Below are positions 1 through 8,178 of a stretch of DNA of 64,000 nt, in pieces. A model generated the notes under the pieces. The model searched no databases, had not been told where the DNA came from, and was given only the letters and a program-made list of their open reading frames with translations. This DNA comes from Flavobacterium restrictum (GTDB lineage: Bacteria; Bacteroidota; Bacteroidia; Flavobacteriales; Flavobacteriaceae): NCBI RefSeq assembly GCF_007097245.1, contig NZ_VJZT01000013.1:1-64000 (forward strand), in the 5' to 3' direction. A program made the translations under genes and the position numbers. Positions within the stretch are counted from its first letter, which is position 1. Each line of letters begins with the position of its first letter.

Positions 1-1
1 T

Positions 2-64
2 AAAAGTAAGCGCCTAAAAGCAGGATGGGACAATCAATATCTGGAAAAATTAATCAAATTATGA
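2..64 (+). CDS. 3' end of a possible AbrB/MazE-type antitoxin (partial, cut by window edge)
   Basis: Only the last 20 codons are visible, in the frame starting at base 2 and ending with TGA at 62-64. The peptide KSKRLKAGWDNQYLEKLIKL resembles the short tail after the swapped-hairpin fold of AbrB/MazE antitoxins, which often contains a basic patch followed by GW. No MazF-like toxin follows, and 65-341 holds no gene I can support. The call rests on one short motif and could be wrong. Confidence 0.25.
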   Translation, partial: KSKRLKAGWDNQYLEKLIKL

Positions 65-341
65 TGCGTTTGCCCTGATAAAATAGAAAGATATTTTTTT
101 CATTGATTTATTTTTTTATATGTTTACCTACTCTTTTGGCTTTTCAGCATCCGCCACCTGAATTTTAAGGACTCAAGTATTTACCTTTTTAAAAATTTAT
201 TCATATGTATCAGTTTTTATATAAGCAGGAGCTAAACATTAACTTTTCTTTAGAATCAAAATTGTTTTTTAGCAAACTGAAAAAATCATCCTAAATACAA
301 AACCAATCACTAGTAGTATTAACTGACATATCTTCTGGTTT

Positions 342-746
342 TCATAGGGTTTTAAACCAATTTTCAATTTTTATTTCTTCCATATTCACAAAATCTTTTA
401 CGTTATCTGTTAGTTATGTCAGTTTATTTTCAATTGCTGTTACACCAATTAACAAATCAAATTCATCGTGCATTGGTTTTCCAATTTTTCTCAATCTAAC
501 TTTCTCTTTTGCGTAACTTTTTAAGCAACTAGAAATTGGGATTATTGAAATTCCGTTTACAAATAAATCCACAGCTTTATGAGATTTTTTTATGTCTTGA
601 CTATTTTCAGCTCCAAATCGAAGTTCAAAAACAGTTATTTCAGATATGAAACAATTTTGTTTTCCTTTTTCTTTTATAATTTTATCTAAATTCATTTTTC
701 CACGAAGGAAAAATACACAAATACTGGTGTCGAGTAAATACTGCAT
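342..746 (-). pseudogene. vapC: VapC-like PIN-domain toxin with an in-frame stop near the C-terminus
   Basis: The intact part is 110 residues. It begins with the PIN-domain start MQYLLDTSICVFF (first Asp of the active site), has the SEITVFELRFG segment (second acidic residue) and HDEFDLLIGVTAIEN (third). Translation stops at TAA 414-416, but the same frame continues for 23 more codons, LTDNVKDF through the conserved tail ending IENWFKTL, to a TGA at 342-344. The stop sits where the family has a hydrophobic residue (LTLVTNN-like), so one T-to-A change in a TTA codon would explain it. The fourth PIN acidic residue, in the TDN segment, is lost in the short product. Full length would be about 134 residues, normal for VapC. 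It overlaps the antitoxin by one base. PIN proteins are Mg-dependent RNases; this copy is probably inactive unless the stop is read through. Confidence 0.8.
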
Positions 747-991
747 TAGAAGCTTATTTCTGTATTCTTAAATTTTCTGCTAGATTTAATTTCTAATACG
801 ACTTCCTCCGCAGTTTTATCGGTTGAAAATGCTCCAAAGGATTTGTAAAAAGTAGCTCCTTTTTCTGTCTTGCCTTTCTTCAATGATTTAGTCAAACTTT
901 CAATAAGTTTAATTTTGCTTAATGGGCTTAATCCATCAAACAGCATCGAATATGTTTCAATTATATGTCGTTCCGTATAACTCATTTCCAT
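746..991 (-). CDS. Antitoxin partner of the VapC-like gene
   Basis: An 81-residue protein immediately upstream of the PIN-domain toxin; its TAA shares one base with the toxin ATG, the usual overlap of toxin-antitoxin pairs. The N-terminal half has a helical, coiled pattern (SPLSKIKLIESLTKSLKK), and the C-terminal half has the charged linker expected to wrap the toxin (TAEEVVLEIKSSRKFKN). It lacks an obvious AbrB or RHH signature, but resembles the short Bacteroidota antitoxins paired with PIN toxins. It is intact, so it may persist after loss of the toxin. The role is inferred mainly from position. Confidence 0.65.
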   Translation of the reverse strand: MEMSYTERHIIETYSMLFDGLSPLSKIKLIESLTKSLKKGKTEKGATFYKSFGAFSTDKTAEEVVLEIKSSRKFKNTEISF

Positions 992-1179
992 TTTTTGGTA
1001 AAGTTAATAATTATTTTTTATTAGCGTTTTTTTATAATGGGGGTTAACACTACAAATTGCTAATGGTTTAAAACTAAATTAAGCCCTATTTTCGGATTTG
1101 CCAAATCTGCCAAATACAAAACCAACTTCAAATTAAGCCTATTGCCCAAATTGCTTGCAGCGTGTTTTACCATCAGGCT

Positions 1180-1535
1180 TTATATATTTGAATAATAGTT
1201 AAGAATTTTAAATACTATTTTGTCAAAATCGTTTTCGTTATGATACAATTTAGAAAACTCAATCATTTCTGCAATTGAACTACCAGATTCTTTTCGCCAA
1301 ACATTTTCGTCAATATTGAAATCAATAATTTTTGCGTCTATTTTTATTAAAGTCAATGGTGAACCAAAGAAATCTTTCAATTCCGTAATGAATTCAGATA
1401 TAATTTCTTGGTTATAAGTTGGCAATCTGTCGTAGCTTCAAGAAATAATTCTGCAATTTCTTTTAACTTATGATTGGTTGAGTCACTTTCTACTAATTCC
1501 CAAAGTTCTGAATATTTTTCAATATTGTTTTTCAT
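1180..1535 (-). pseudogene. Orphan gene broken by a one-base frameshift
   Basis: An ATG at 1535 opens a frame reading MKNNIEKYSELWELVESD and continuing to IAELFLEATTD; that frame soon ends. From about base 1435 a second frame, offset by one base, reads YDRLPTYNQEIISEF and runs 80 more codons to a stop at 1180. Inserting one base within GAAGCTACG joins them as ...LFLEAYDRLPTYNQ..., a smooth helical sequence, giving a protein of about 118 residues. The downstream frame alone has only a TTG as a start and no upstream signals. I do not recognise the family; it is acidic and predicted mostly helical. It is either a recent pseudogene or a sequencing error; the neighbouring toxin is also broken, which favours decay. 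Confidence 0.6.
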
Positions 1536-1588
1536 TATAATTTTGGTAGTTTGCTGTTAACTTGTATTTACCAGCTGGCTTTATTACC

Positions 1589-1981
1589 TTATTGTTTTAT
1601 TCTTCTAAATATTGCGCCTTTCTTAATTTTATCATGCCAGTCATAATAGTAAACCATTTTTTTGGCAGTTATTTTGTAACAACCCATTTCGAAATTTTGA
1701 TTATATGGTTTAAGAAAATAAAAATCTCCTTTCTTTCTAAAGGTTCCATTTTCTTTTATTGAGGGAGTTAGATTTTTATAATTTGCGATTTGTGATTTTT
1801 CATAAACTTTGTAAAGTGTATTGATATATGTTGAATTAGATTTAATCGATATTTCATTAACTTGATATTTTTTTTCAATTTCAAAAGTTCTACTTTCAAT
1901 TTTATAAGTTTTAATTGAATCTTGAGCAGACAAAATATTCATTGTCAAAAGTATTGTCGCTAAAGAAAATAGATACTTCAT
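1589..1981 (-). CDS. Small secreted protein of unknown function
   Basis: A 130-residue protein with a clear signal peptide: MKYLF, then a hydrophobic core (SLATILLTMNIL), then SAQD, consistent with cleavage after the Ala near residue 20. The mature part is about 110 residues, lysine- and tyrosine-rich and beta-strand-like (YKIESRTFEIEKKYQVNEIS), with one cysteine. No lipobox. I do not recognise a family. Envelope or secreted location is inferred from the signal peptide only. It sits alone between the broken orphan gene and a minisatellite. Confidence 0.6.
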   Translation of the reverse strand: MKYLFSLATILLTMNILSAQDSIKTYKIESRTFEIEKKYQVNEISIKSNSTYINTLYKVYEKSQIANYKNLTPSIKENGTFRKKGDFYFLKPYNQNFEMGCYKITAKKMVYYYDWHDKIKKGAIFRRIKQ

Positions 1982-2145
1982 TATGTGATTTTTTGATGCT
2001 TACCGTAAACTCATTTACAACCCCACAATCCTCCCATCAATAATAAATTAACGAAGTCTTGCATTCTGTCCCAAATATAAGCTATTTTCTTATAACTAGT
2101 AATGCAATTGCAATTTTTAAGGCAGGAGGTTCCTTACTGGAACAA

Positions 2146-2334
2146 CAGTTGCCATTGCGGGAATACGAACTGCCAATATTTCATGCCGAGACGCCATTGT
2201 TGGATCACGAACTGCCATTGTTTCATGCCGACCTGTCATTGTTTCAGTCGGAGATGCCGTTGTTTGAACACGAGATGCTATTGTTTGAGCATGAGCCGTC
2301 ATTGTGTCAGTCCGAAAGAGTATTGTTGCAATAG
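2146..2334. repeat. 21-bp degenerate tandem repeat, about nine units
   Basis: Units begin at 2146, 2167, 2188, 2209, 2230, 2251, 2272, 2293 and 2314. Because the period is a multiple of three, several frames stay open: one plus-strand frame gives heptads such as ELPLFHA, ETPLLDH and EMPLFEH; the minus strand gives heptads such as HETMAVR and DPTMASR. Units differ at many positions but keep the CATTGTTT core. None of the frames has convincing start signals or an identifiable domain, so I annotate the DNA repeat rather than a gene. The 1982-2415 interval holds nothing else that I can see. Confidence 0.75.
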
Positions 2335-2415
2335 CTATAGATTGGCATAGGGGCACAATGGGTTGTATGCCTTTCGCTTACAGTAACAGTTAGCGCAAGT
2401 TGCCACAAGAATTTT

Positions 2416-3183
2416 TTATTGGCAAAAAACAGCATATCCAAACCGTATCAAGGTGCCAATGACCACCACCAAAAAGAAAATCCGAATAAACCCATTCCCT
2501 TTGTGAATAGCCAGTTTAGCACCAATCCATCCGCCAAAGGCATTGCTAAAAGCCATGGGAATAGCAATACTCCAAATGATTTTTCCTTTTAGAAAAAACA
2601 AACAAATAGAACCAAAATTAGTCGCAAGGTTTACCATTTTGGCATTCGCCGAAGCGTGCAAAAAATCAAATCCCATCAAAGCAATAAACGCCACTACCAA
2701 GAAACAGCCCGTTCCTGGCCCAATAAATCCGTCGTAAAAACCCACTACAAATGAGATCGCTACGGCATTCGCTATTTGGGTTCTAGCCGAAATATTTCGG
2801 GCGGTATGTTGCCCAAAATTTTTCTTGGCGTAGGTATAAATAACTAGAAAGGATAGTACTACCAACAACAACGGTTTCATAAAATCATTGCTAACGTAAG
2901 TCAACATCGTCGAGCCCAAAAATGCCGATGGAAATGCCAACAGCATCATTATAGACAGCAATTTCCAGTTCATATCGACCTTTTTCAGGTATTGAAAAGC
3001 TGCAAATGAGGTTCCGCTAAAAGCCGGAATTTTAAAGGTTCCTATGACGGTGGCAACGGGCAAATTAGGCAATAAGATTAGTCCCACTAGAGTTTGAATC
3101 AATCCACCACCGCCCACAATAGCATCAATAAATCCAGCTGCAAAAGCAGCAACACAAAGCAAAACTAGTACAGATGTTTCCAA
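2416..3183 (-). CDS. TSUP family transporter (TauE/SafE-type sulfite/organosulfonate exporter)
   Basis: A 255-residue polytopic inner-membrane protein. It carries the TauE/SafE signature near the N-terminus (AAFAAGFIDAIVGGGGLIQT) and the matching half-repeat in the C-terminal half (SFVVGFYDGFIGPGTGCFL), separated by transmembrane segments as expected for the two-fold pseudo-symmetric TSUP family. Length is normal. Members export or import sulfur compounds or other small organic anions; the substrate cannot be read here. The only usable start is TTG at 3183, since a stop lies five codons upstream and no ATG precedes the signature. It stands alone, without sulfur metabolism genes nearby. Confidence 0.85.
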   Translation of the reverse strand: METSVLVLLCVAAFAAGFIDAIVGGGGLIQTLVGLILLPNLPVATVIGTFKIPAFSGTSFAAFQYLKKVDMNWKLLSIMMLLAFPSAFLGSTMLTYVSNDFMKPLLLVVLSFLVIYTYAKKNFGQHTARNISARTQIANAVAISFVVGFYDGFIGPGTGCFLVVAFIALMGFDFLHASANAKMVNLATNFGSICLFFLKGKIIWSIAIPMAFSNAFGGWIGAKLAIHKGNGFIRIFFLVVVIGTLIRFGYAVFCQ

Positions 3184-3294
3184 TAGTTTTTGGTTTCAGG
3201 AACTCCTTTTAAATTAGGTTTAAGATAGGTTGTAACTTTAAAATTACTTGCCAAATATTACAATCAAAAAGACGCTCAATTCCCTCCAAAAGTA

Positions 3295-3302
3295 TATTTT
3301 TG
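3295..3302 (+). promoter_or_regulatory. -7 box of the promoter for the gene at 3323
   Basis: TATTTTTG matches the Bacteroidota -7 consensus TAnnTTTG and lies 20 bases upstream of the ATG. No clear TTG -33 element is seen at the usual distance. Confidence 0.5.
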
Positions 3303-3322
3303 TTTTTTAAATTAAAATCAAA

Positions 3323-3841
3323 ATGGAAAATAAATTCATCGAAATCCTAGCGTACACCATTCCTTCAATAGTAACGGGCAGTGTTGCCTATTATTTATTT
3401 GCGTCCTACTTCAAAGAGCAACAAAACAACCGCCGATGGTTGTTGCAAAAAGACGCTCAAAAGGAGGCGTTACCCCTACGCTTACAGGCTTATGAGCGCA
3501 TGACTTTGTTCCTAGAACGCATTAGTTTGACCAAATTATTGATCCGAATTAGCCCTATTACCGCCGACAAAAAAGACTACGGTACGATGCTTATTGATCA
3601 CATCGAACAAGAATTGGAACACAATCTTACCCAACAAATTTACCTCTCGGACGACTGTTGGAGCATTATTGTTACTGCCAAAAACGCTACGATACAAATG
3701 ATTAGAAGAGCTATAGTTACACCAGAAATCACAACAGCTGACCAACTTCGAGAACTGCTTTTGAATGATTTATTAGACAAGCAATCGCCTAGTAATGCTG
3801 CCTTGTCGTATATCAAAAACGAAGTGAGTCAGTTGTGGTAA
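3323..3841 (+). CDS. Membrane-anchored protein of unknown function (Bacteroidota-conserved type)
   Basis: 172 residues. An N-terminal transmembrane helix (ILAYTIPSIVTGSVAYYLFASYF, residues about 8-30) is followed by a basic segment (KEQQNNRRWLL) and a soluble, mostly helical cytoplasmic domain with the motif LPLRLQAYERMTLFLERI. Proteins of this layout are widespread in Flavobacteriia and annotated only as domains of unknown function. The YERM/LFLERI helix suggests oligomerisation, but no catalytic residues stand out. It is monocistronic, with its own -7 box. Confidence 0.7.
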   Translation: MENKFIEILAYTIPSIVTGSVAYYLFASYFKEQQNNRRWLLQKDAQKEALPLRLQAYERMTLFLERISLTKLLIRISPITADKKDYGTMLIDHIEQELEHNLTQQIYLSDDCWSIIVTAKNATIQMIRRAIVTPEITTADQLRELLLNDLLDKQSPSNAALSYIKNEVSQLW

Positions 3842-3916
3842 TTAGGACTTTTATGGCAAATGTAAGAGTCTGATAAAATAAGTGCCTTTTAAAAGGCATT
3901 CACTTTTAAAAAGACT

Positions 3917-4043
3917 GCCACAGATTTGCTTCGCCAGTTCGCTTTGCTCGGTTCACAGATTTGCTTCGCCAGTTCGCTTCGCTCGGGTCACAGATTATTT
4001 CGTTACATGCTTTACAATCTTTTTATTCCTTTCAATCTGTGGC
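3917..4043. repeat. 35-bp direct repeat (two copies) framed by an inverted repeat
   Basis: The unit starting CACAGATTTGCTTCGCCAG begins at 3919 and again at 3954, and a partial third copy (CACAGATT) starts at 3989. Each unit contains the internal palindromic stretch CGAAGC/GCTTCG. The block is flanked by GCCACAGATT at 3917-3926 and its exact inverse AATCTGTGGC at 4034-4043, so the whole can fold. It is intergenic and more GC-rich than its surroundings. The 3842-4168 interval holds no gene I can support. Confidence 0.75.
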
Positions 4044-4168
4044 AAAAACTCTTGCAATAATTGCAACAATAAATAGATATTGCTACTTAACACAAAATCA
4101 GCAATCAAAAATCCTTACCCCGTTTTAATGAACTTAAAATCATTTGTAAATCAGGTTTATAAACTCGA

Positions 4169-6235
4169 TTATTCTTTCAACAAGCGATTCAATTGCAACT
4201 GTTCTTTCTCATTCAACTGGGGCAAAATGCGTTCAAAAGCAGTTTTCATCATTGGGTTTTTGAGCAAAATCCGAATGGCATCCCGACCAAATTTAGAAAA
4301 TTGCCACATGTGATGCGTGGTCGCATTGACCAGATTGATCAAAACGGTATCATTAGCTAAATGAAAAGCAATTAATTTTTGCAACGCATTTTGTCGAGTG
4401 GTGGCTTCGTAATTTGGGGAGGAATATTGGATTAATTGGGCCATCAAAACGGCTTTGTCCGTGGCGTAATTGGGGGTAGAAAGTGCGAGTGACAACCACA
4501 ACGTTTTGAGATTATAATCATTGAAACCCATCCAGTTTTTGGATTGATCGAGATAAACAAAATCCTTTTCGGGGAAATTATTCCATAAATTATACAACGC
4601 AATTTCTTGGGTTTGATAGGATTTATCCGTGAGCAAGCTTTCATATTGCACTCTAAAATCAGGTGGAATTTGGCTCAAAACACTTGCCACAGTTTGCCGA
4701 ACTGGAATGGAATTGGTTTGCAAAGCGAGCTCGAAAAGTTCTTTTTTATCCACCCATTTTTCGTCCTTAAGTTGCCTAACAACCGCTTCTTTGACAGTAT
4801 AAAAAACATCCGATTGCAACACTTTTTTAAAGAAATCATACTTCTCCGCTAGGGGTTTATCCTTGAGTTGATCCACTTCAAATTGCAGTTGCATGGCTTT
4901 GTTTTCTTGCAATAAAGCATTGGCTTGAGCCGTATTAAAAACAGTAGATTCCAACCATGTTTTACTAAATGCAGCTACATCATAAGCCGAAACTTTCTTG
5001 ATTTCGTCAAAAAAATCAGTCGTAGTGACCGTTTGAAATGAATGCTTTTTGAGGTAGCTTTTTACCGCTTTCCGGAAGGCTTTGTCTCCTATGTTGTGAT
5101 GCAAGACAAATAATGCCCAAGCCCCTTTTTGATAAAAAGTCAAAGAACTCGCTTTGGCATTCAAAACAGGAATGGTATCTGTGCGGGAGGCATATTTTAA
5201 TTGCTGTTCTGATTCGTATAATTTAGCATAAAAATAATCGTCGCCATAGATTTTCTTTTCGGCGAGTAGGGCATAATAGGTTGCAAAACCCTCTTGAAGC
5301 CAGTGGTGCTGCCCCGTTTGAGCAGTTATCAAATCGCCAAACCATTGATGGGCTAATTCATGCGCATTGACATTTGTATAACTTCGATCCGCATATCCAG
5401 TGCTGTCAACCACATAGCGCGTGCTAAAAAGTGTTGCCGATGTATTCTCCATTCCAGCATACAAGAAATCCCGAACCGGAACCTGCCTGTAAATTTTCCA
5501 AGGATATGACACGCCAATTTCGGATTCTAAAAAGTCAAATATAAGTTTCGAATCCCGATAGGTTGGCTCAAAATAAGGAGCGTCCTTGGGCTCAAAATAC
5601 ATTTCTAAAGGAATTTTTGAATTAGAATACTCGGTTTTTTTATCGAATTTCCCAATGCTCAATAGTAATAAATAGGAACTCATGGGTTTTCTCATGGTAT
5701 AATTCCAATACGTTTTGCCGTTGTTGACCACCTTGGGTTGCAATAGCCCATTAGAAATTACTCGGTATTTAGAATCAAAAACTACGGTCAAATTAAAAAT
5801 TGCCTTCTCGTTGACATCATCAAAACTAGGAAACCAATTGCTGGTGTACCGTCCTTGTCCCTGCGTCCAGATTTGAAGGTTGTTGTCTTTTTCGCTTCCT
5901 ACAAAATACAAGGCTTGTTTGGGCACTGCTTTGTATGAAAAAGTTAAGAAATTTTTTCCTTTTTTGAAAGGATATACAAATAGCAATTGTTTTCCGTTGT
6001 TGGTCACGGCAATTGCTTTTTCGTTCAATTCTGCCTCCCCAACGGTCATGTTTTGCGCATCGATTTTGATGGTATCTGTTGGTTTTAAAACATCAAACCA
6101 AAATCCAGCAGTACCTGAAATTGATTTTTCGGTAGGATCAAGTGTCACTTGACCATAAATTTTTAGAAAATTAACCGATTTAGTTTGCTGCGCAAAAGTG
6201 ATAGAAGTGAGTAGAGCAATAAAAAAATATTTCAT
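4169..6235 (-). CDS. M1 family zinc aminopeptidase, secreted
   Basis: About 688 residues from the chosen ATG at 6235. This start begins a good signal peptide (MKYFFIALLTSITFAQQ) and lies downstream of a -7 box at 6259-6266; the longer frame from 6280 would start upstream of that promoter. The exopeptidase motif GMENT lies near residue 261, the zinc motif HELAH at about 292-296 and the third zinc ligand Glu near 315 (HX3HX18E). The N-terminal beta-sandwich and C-terminal helical repeats are as in the family. M1 enzymes remove N-terminal residues from peptides; with a signal peptide it probably acts in the periplasm or at the cell surface, processing peptides for uptake. Confidence 0.9.
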   Translation of the reverse strand: MKYFFIALLTSITFAQQTKSVNFLKIYGQVTLDPTEKSISGTAGFWFDVLKPTDTIKIDAQNMTVGEAELNEKAIAVTNNGKQLLFVYPFKKGKNFLTFSYKAVPKQALYFVGSEKDNNLQIWTQGQGRYTSNWFPSFDDVNEKAIFNLTVVFDSKYRVISNGLLQPKVVNNGKTYWNYTMRKPMSSYLLLLSIGKFDKKTEYSNSKIPLEMYFEPKDAPYFEPTYRDSKLIFDFLESEIGVSYPWKIYRQVPVRDFLYAGMENTSATLFSTRYVVDSTGYADRSYTNVNAHELAHQWFGDLITAQTGQHHWLQEGFATYYALLAEKKIYGDDYFYAKLYESEQQLKYASRTDTIPVLNAKASSLTFYQKGAWALFVLHHNIGDKAFRKAVKSYLKKHSFQTVTTTDFFDEIKKVSAYDVAAFSKTWLESTVFNTAQANALLQENKAMQLQFEVDQLKDKPLAEKYDFFKKVLQSDVFYTVKEAVVRQLKDEKWVDKKELFELALQTNSIPVRQTVASVLSQIPPDFRVQYESLLTDKSYQTQEIALYNLWNNFPEKDFVYLDQSKNWMGFNDYNLKTLWLSLALSTPNYATDKAVLMAQLIQYSSPNYEATTRQNALQKLIAFHLANDTVLINLVNATTHHMWQFSKFGRDAIRILLKNPMMKTAFERILPQLNEKEQLQLNRLLKE

Positions 6236-6258
6236 AAATGTAGCGTTTGAACCTAAAC

Positions 6259-6266
6259 CAAAGTTA
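6259..6266 (-). promoter_or_regulatory. -7 box of the M1 peptidase promoter
   Basis: On the minus strand the bases read TAACTTTG, matching TAnnTTTG. It lies 23 bases before the chosen ATG and inside the longer reading frame, so it decides the start. Confidence 0.5.
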
Positions 6267-6319
6267 CACTTATTTAGCAATTTAATGCCCGAAAAACTGC
6301 TAATAGGTACTCATAAAGG

Positions 6320-6709
6320 CTAAAAACGTTCTATTAAATCCCAAAGATTCCCATAAAGATCCTCAAAAACAAGAATTTTACCATACGGTTCTAATTTGGG
6401 CTCTCTTACAATAGTGACCTTATTGTCCCGTAAGTTTTGACAATCTCTTTCCAAATTATCGGTGTTCAAAAAGAGAAAAACGCGCCCACCGGATTGATTC
6501 CCGATGCTTTCCTGCTGTGTCTTGCCATCCGCTTTGGCAAGCAGTAAACTGAATTCATGAGTTCCTTTTGGTGCTACTAAAACCCACCGTTTTGTGGGTG
6601 TCAAAATGGAATCTTCGATTAAATCAAAATTCAATTTTTGAGTATAAAAAGCAATAGCTTCATCATAATCCTTTACTAACAAAGCCATGTGTGCAATTCT
6701 CTGTTTCAT
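6320..6709 (-). CDS. VOC family protein (glyoxalase/bleomycin-resistance fold)
   Basis: 129 residues, one vicinal-oxygen-chelate domain. Typical landmarks: IAHMALLVKDYDEAIAFYTQ at the start (first metal-ligand His in the family), VFLFLNTDNLERDCQNLR in the middle and the closing KILVFEDLYGNLWDLIE, whose Glu is a usual metal ligand. Members include glyoxalase I-like lyases and binding proteins; the substrate cannot be told. It ends 11 bases upstream of nothing it clearly serves and follows the helicase gene on the same strand (11-bp gap), so the two may be cotranscribed. Confidence 0.85.
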   Translation of the reverse strand: MKQRIAHMALLVKDYDEAIAFYTQKLNFDLIEDSILTPTKRWVLVAPKGTHEFSLLLAKADGKTQQESIGNQSGGRVFLFLNTDNLERDCQNLRDNKVTIVREPKLEPYGKILVFEDLYGNLWDLIERF

Positions 6710-6719
6710 CGTTCTGGTA

Positions 6720-8141
6720 TTAGTCTACAAAACTTTCGTCCTTAAATCCTATCAAATACAACTTGTTTTTGGCTCTAGTCATTGCCGTGTACAACCACCT
6801 AACATAATCCCTGTTAATGCCGTCTGGCAAATAGGGTTGCTCTATAAAAACCGTATTCCATTGCCCTCCTTGCGATTTGTGACACGTAATAGCATACGAA
6901 AACTTGACTTGCAAACCGTTGAAATACTCGTTGGCTTTGACTTTCTGGAATTGCTTGAACTTGGTTTCACCTTCATAATCCTTCAACACTTCTTGGTACA
7001 AGCGGTTGGATTCTTCATACGTTAAGGACGGCGATTCACTTTTTATGGTATCTAATAAAAGAACGGTTTCAAAGGGAATTTGAGTTGGGTAATCGACCAT
7101 TCGTATTTTGACTTTGGCAAATTTAAAACCGTACAACTCTTTGATATTAAAAATTTCCAATACTTCGATGATATCACCATTGGCAATAAAACCCGCAACA
7201 TCCGAATCCTTTAACCAAAAATAATTGTTTTTTACCACCATCAAGAAATCGCCTGTGGCCAATTCGCTTTCTTTATCAAGGATTTTGGTTCTAATTTGCT
7301 CGTTGTATTGATTGGCCCTTTTGTTCGATCGAACGATAAAAGCCGTATCCTCAATACTGTAATTGCTGTAAGCCGAATTGATGGCGTCCTGAATATCATA
7401 CCCATCAGTCAAACGCACAATGTCTTTGAATTTGCGCACATCAAACTTGAATTCGGTTATAAACGAATCCTTCAATAATTCCCGCAACTCGGTCGCATTG
7501 TGCAAGATTCCAGAACTTTCTTCCTGACGCATGACCTCGTCGAGCTCAATATAATCGACCTCTTTATTGTAATTTATGGATAGTGTTTGAATGTCCAGCG
7601 CGGGACTAATATCTAGATTTACGGGCGGCAACTGTGCCGTATCTCCCAGTAAAATCATCTTGCAATTGGTTCCTGAATACACATAGGAAATCAAATCATC
7701 GAGCAAGGAACCGTTTTCGTACAACTTGGAATCTGAATTCGTATCCGAAATCATCGAGGCTTCATCGACTATAAAAATCGTGTTGGTATGCTTGTTTTGT
7801 TGCAAAGTGAACGAAACCCCACCACCCGAAGATTTCTTGGGGAAATAGATTTTTTTATGAATGGTAAAAGCGGGTTTGTTCGAATAATTGGCAATTACCT
7901 TGGCCGCACGTCCCGTAGGCGCTAGCAAAACATACTTTTTATTAATATCCAATAAACTATTTACAATGGTCGAAATCACCGTAGTTTTTCCTGTTCCAGC
8001 ATATCCTTTTAGTACAAAAATGGTATCATTGGCATTCTCGGTCAAGAAAATAGCAATTTTCTGAAAAAAAATATCTTGCTTAAAAGTAGGCTGAAACGGA
8101 AACTTTTTTTGTAAAAGACTATAAAACTGGGAGGAATTCAT
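6720..8141 (-). CDS. ATP-dependent RecD-like superfamily 1 helicase
   Basis: 473 residues. Walker A GYAGTGKTT near residue 45, motif Ia PTGRAAKV, Walker B DEASM, motif III GDTAQLPPV, a C-terminal SFAYAI-type motif V region (FSYAITCHKSQGGQWN) and motif VI YTAMTRAKNKLYLIG. This is the RecD/Dda-like SF1B helicase core without RecBC-type extensions, shorter than RecD2. Such proteins are common in Bacteroidota as stand-alone AAA ATPases and probably act 5' to 3' on DNA in repair or replication-fork restart. The start ATG at 8141 leaves the AATGGC microsatellite just upstream, shared with the divergent DUF3822 gene. Confidence 0.85.
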   Translation of the reverse strand: MNSSQFYSLLQKKFPFQPTFKQDIFFQKIAIFLTENANDTIFVLKGYAGTGKTTVISTIVNSLLDINKKYVLLAPTGRAAKVIANYSNKPAFTIHKKIYFPKKSSGGGVSFTLQQNKHTNTIFIVDEASMISDTNSDSKLYENGSLLDDLISYVYSGTNCKMILLGDTAQLPPVNLDISPALDIQTLSINYNKEVDYIELDEVMRQEESSGILHNATELRELLKDSFITEFKFDVRKFKDIVRLTDGYDIQDAINSAYSNYSIEDTAFIVRSNKRANQYNEQIRTKILDKESELATGDFLMVVKNNYFWLKDSDVAGFIANGDIIEVLEIFNIKELYGFKFAKVKIRMVDYPTQIPFETVLLLDTIKSESPSLTYEESNRLYQEVLKDYEGETKFKQFQKVKANEYFNGLQVKFSYAITCHKSQGGQWNTVFIEQPYLPDGINRDYVRWLYTAMTRAKNKLYLIGFKDESFVD

Positions 8142-8178
8142 GTAAAGAAATTAGATTGCAAAGTAAGGGAAAAAATAA

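Noticed and set aside
2059..2356. Open reading frames of 79-91 codons through the 21-bp repeat, on both strands
   Set aside because: The frames stay open only because the repeat period is a multiple of three; there is no start context, promoter or recognisable domain, so I list the repeat instead of genes.
3882..4313. Two plus-strand frames of 64 and 77 codons after the DUF protein
   Set aside because: They cross the 35-bp repeats or lie antisense to the M1 peptidase end, with no family resemblance.
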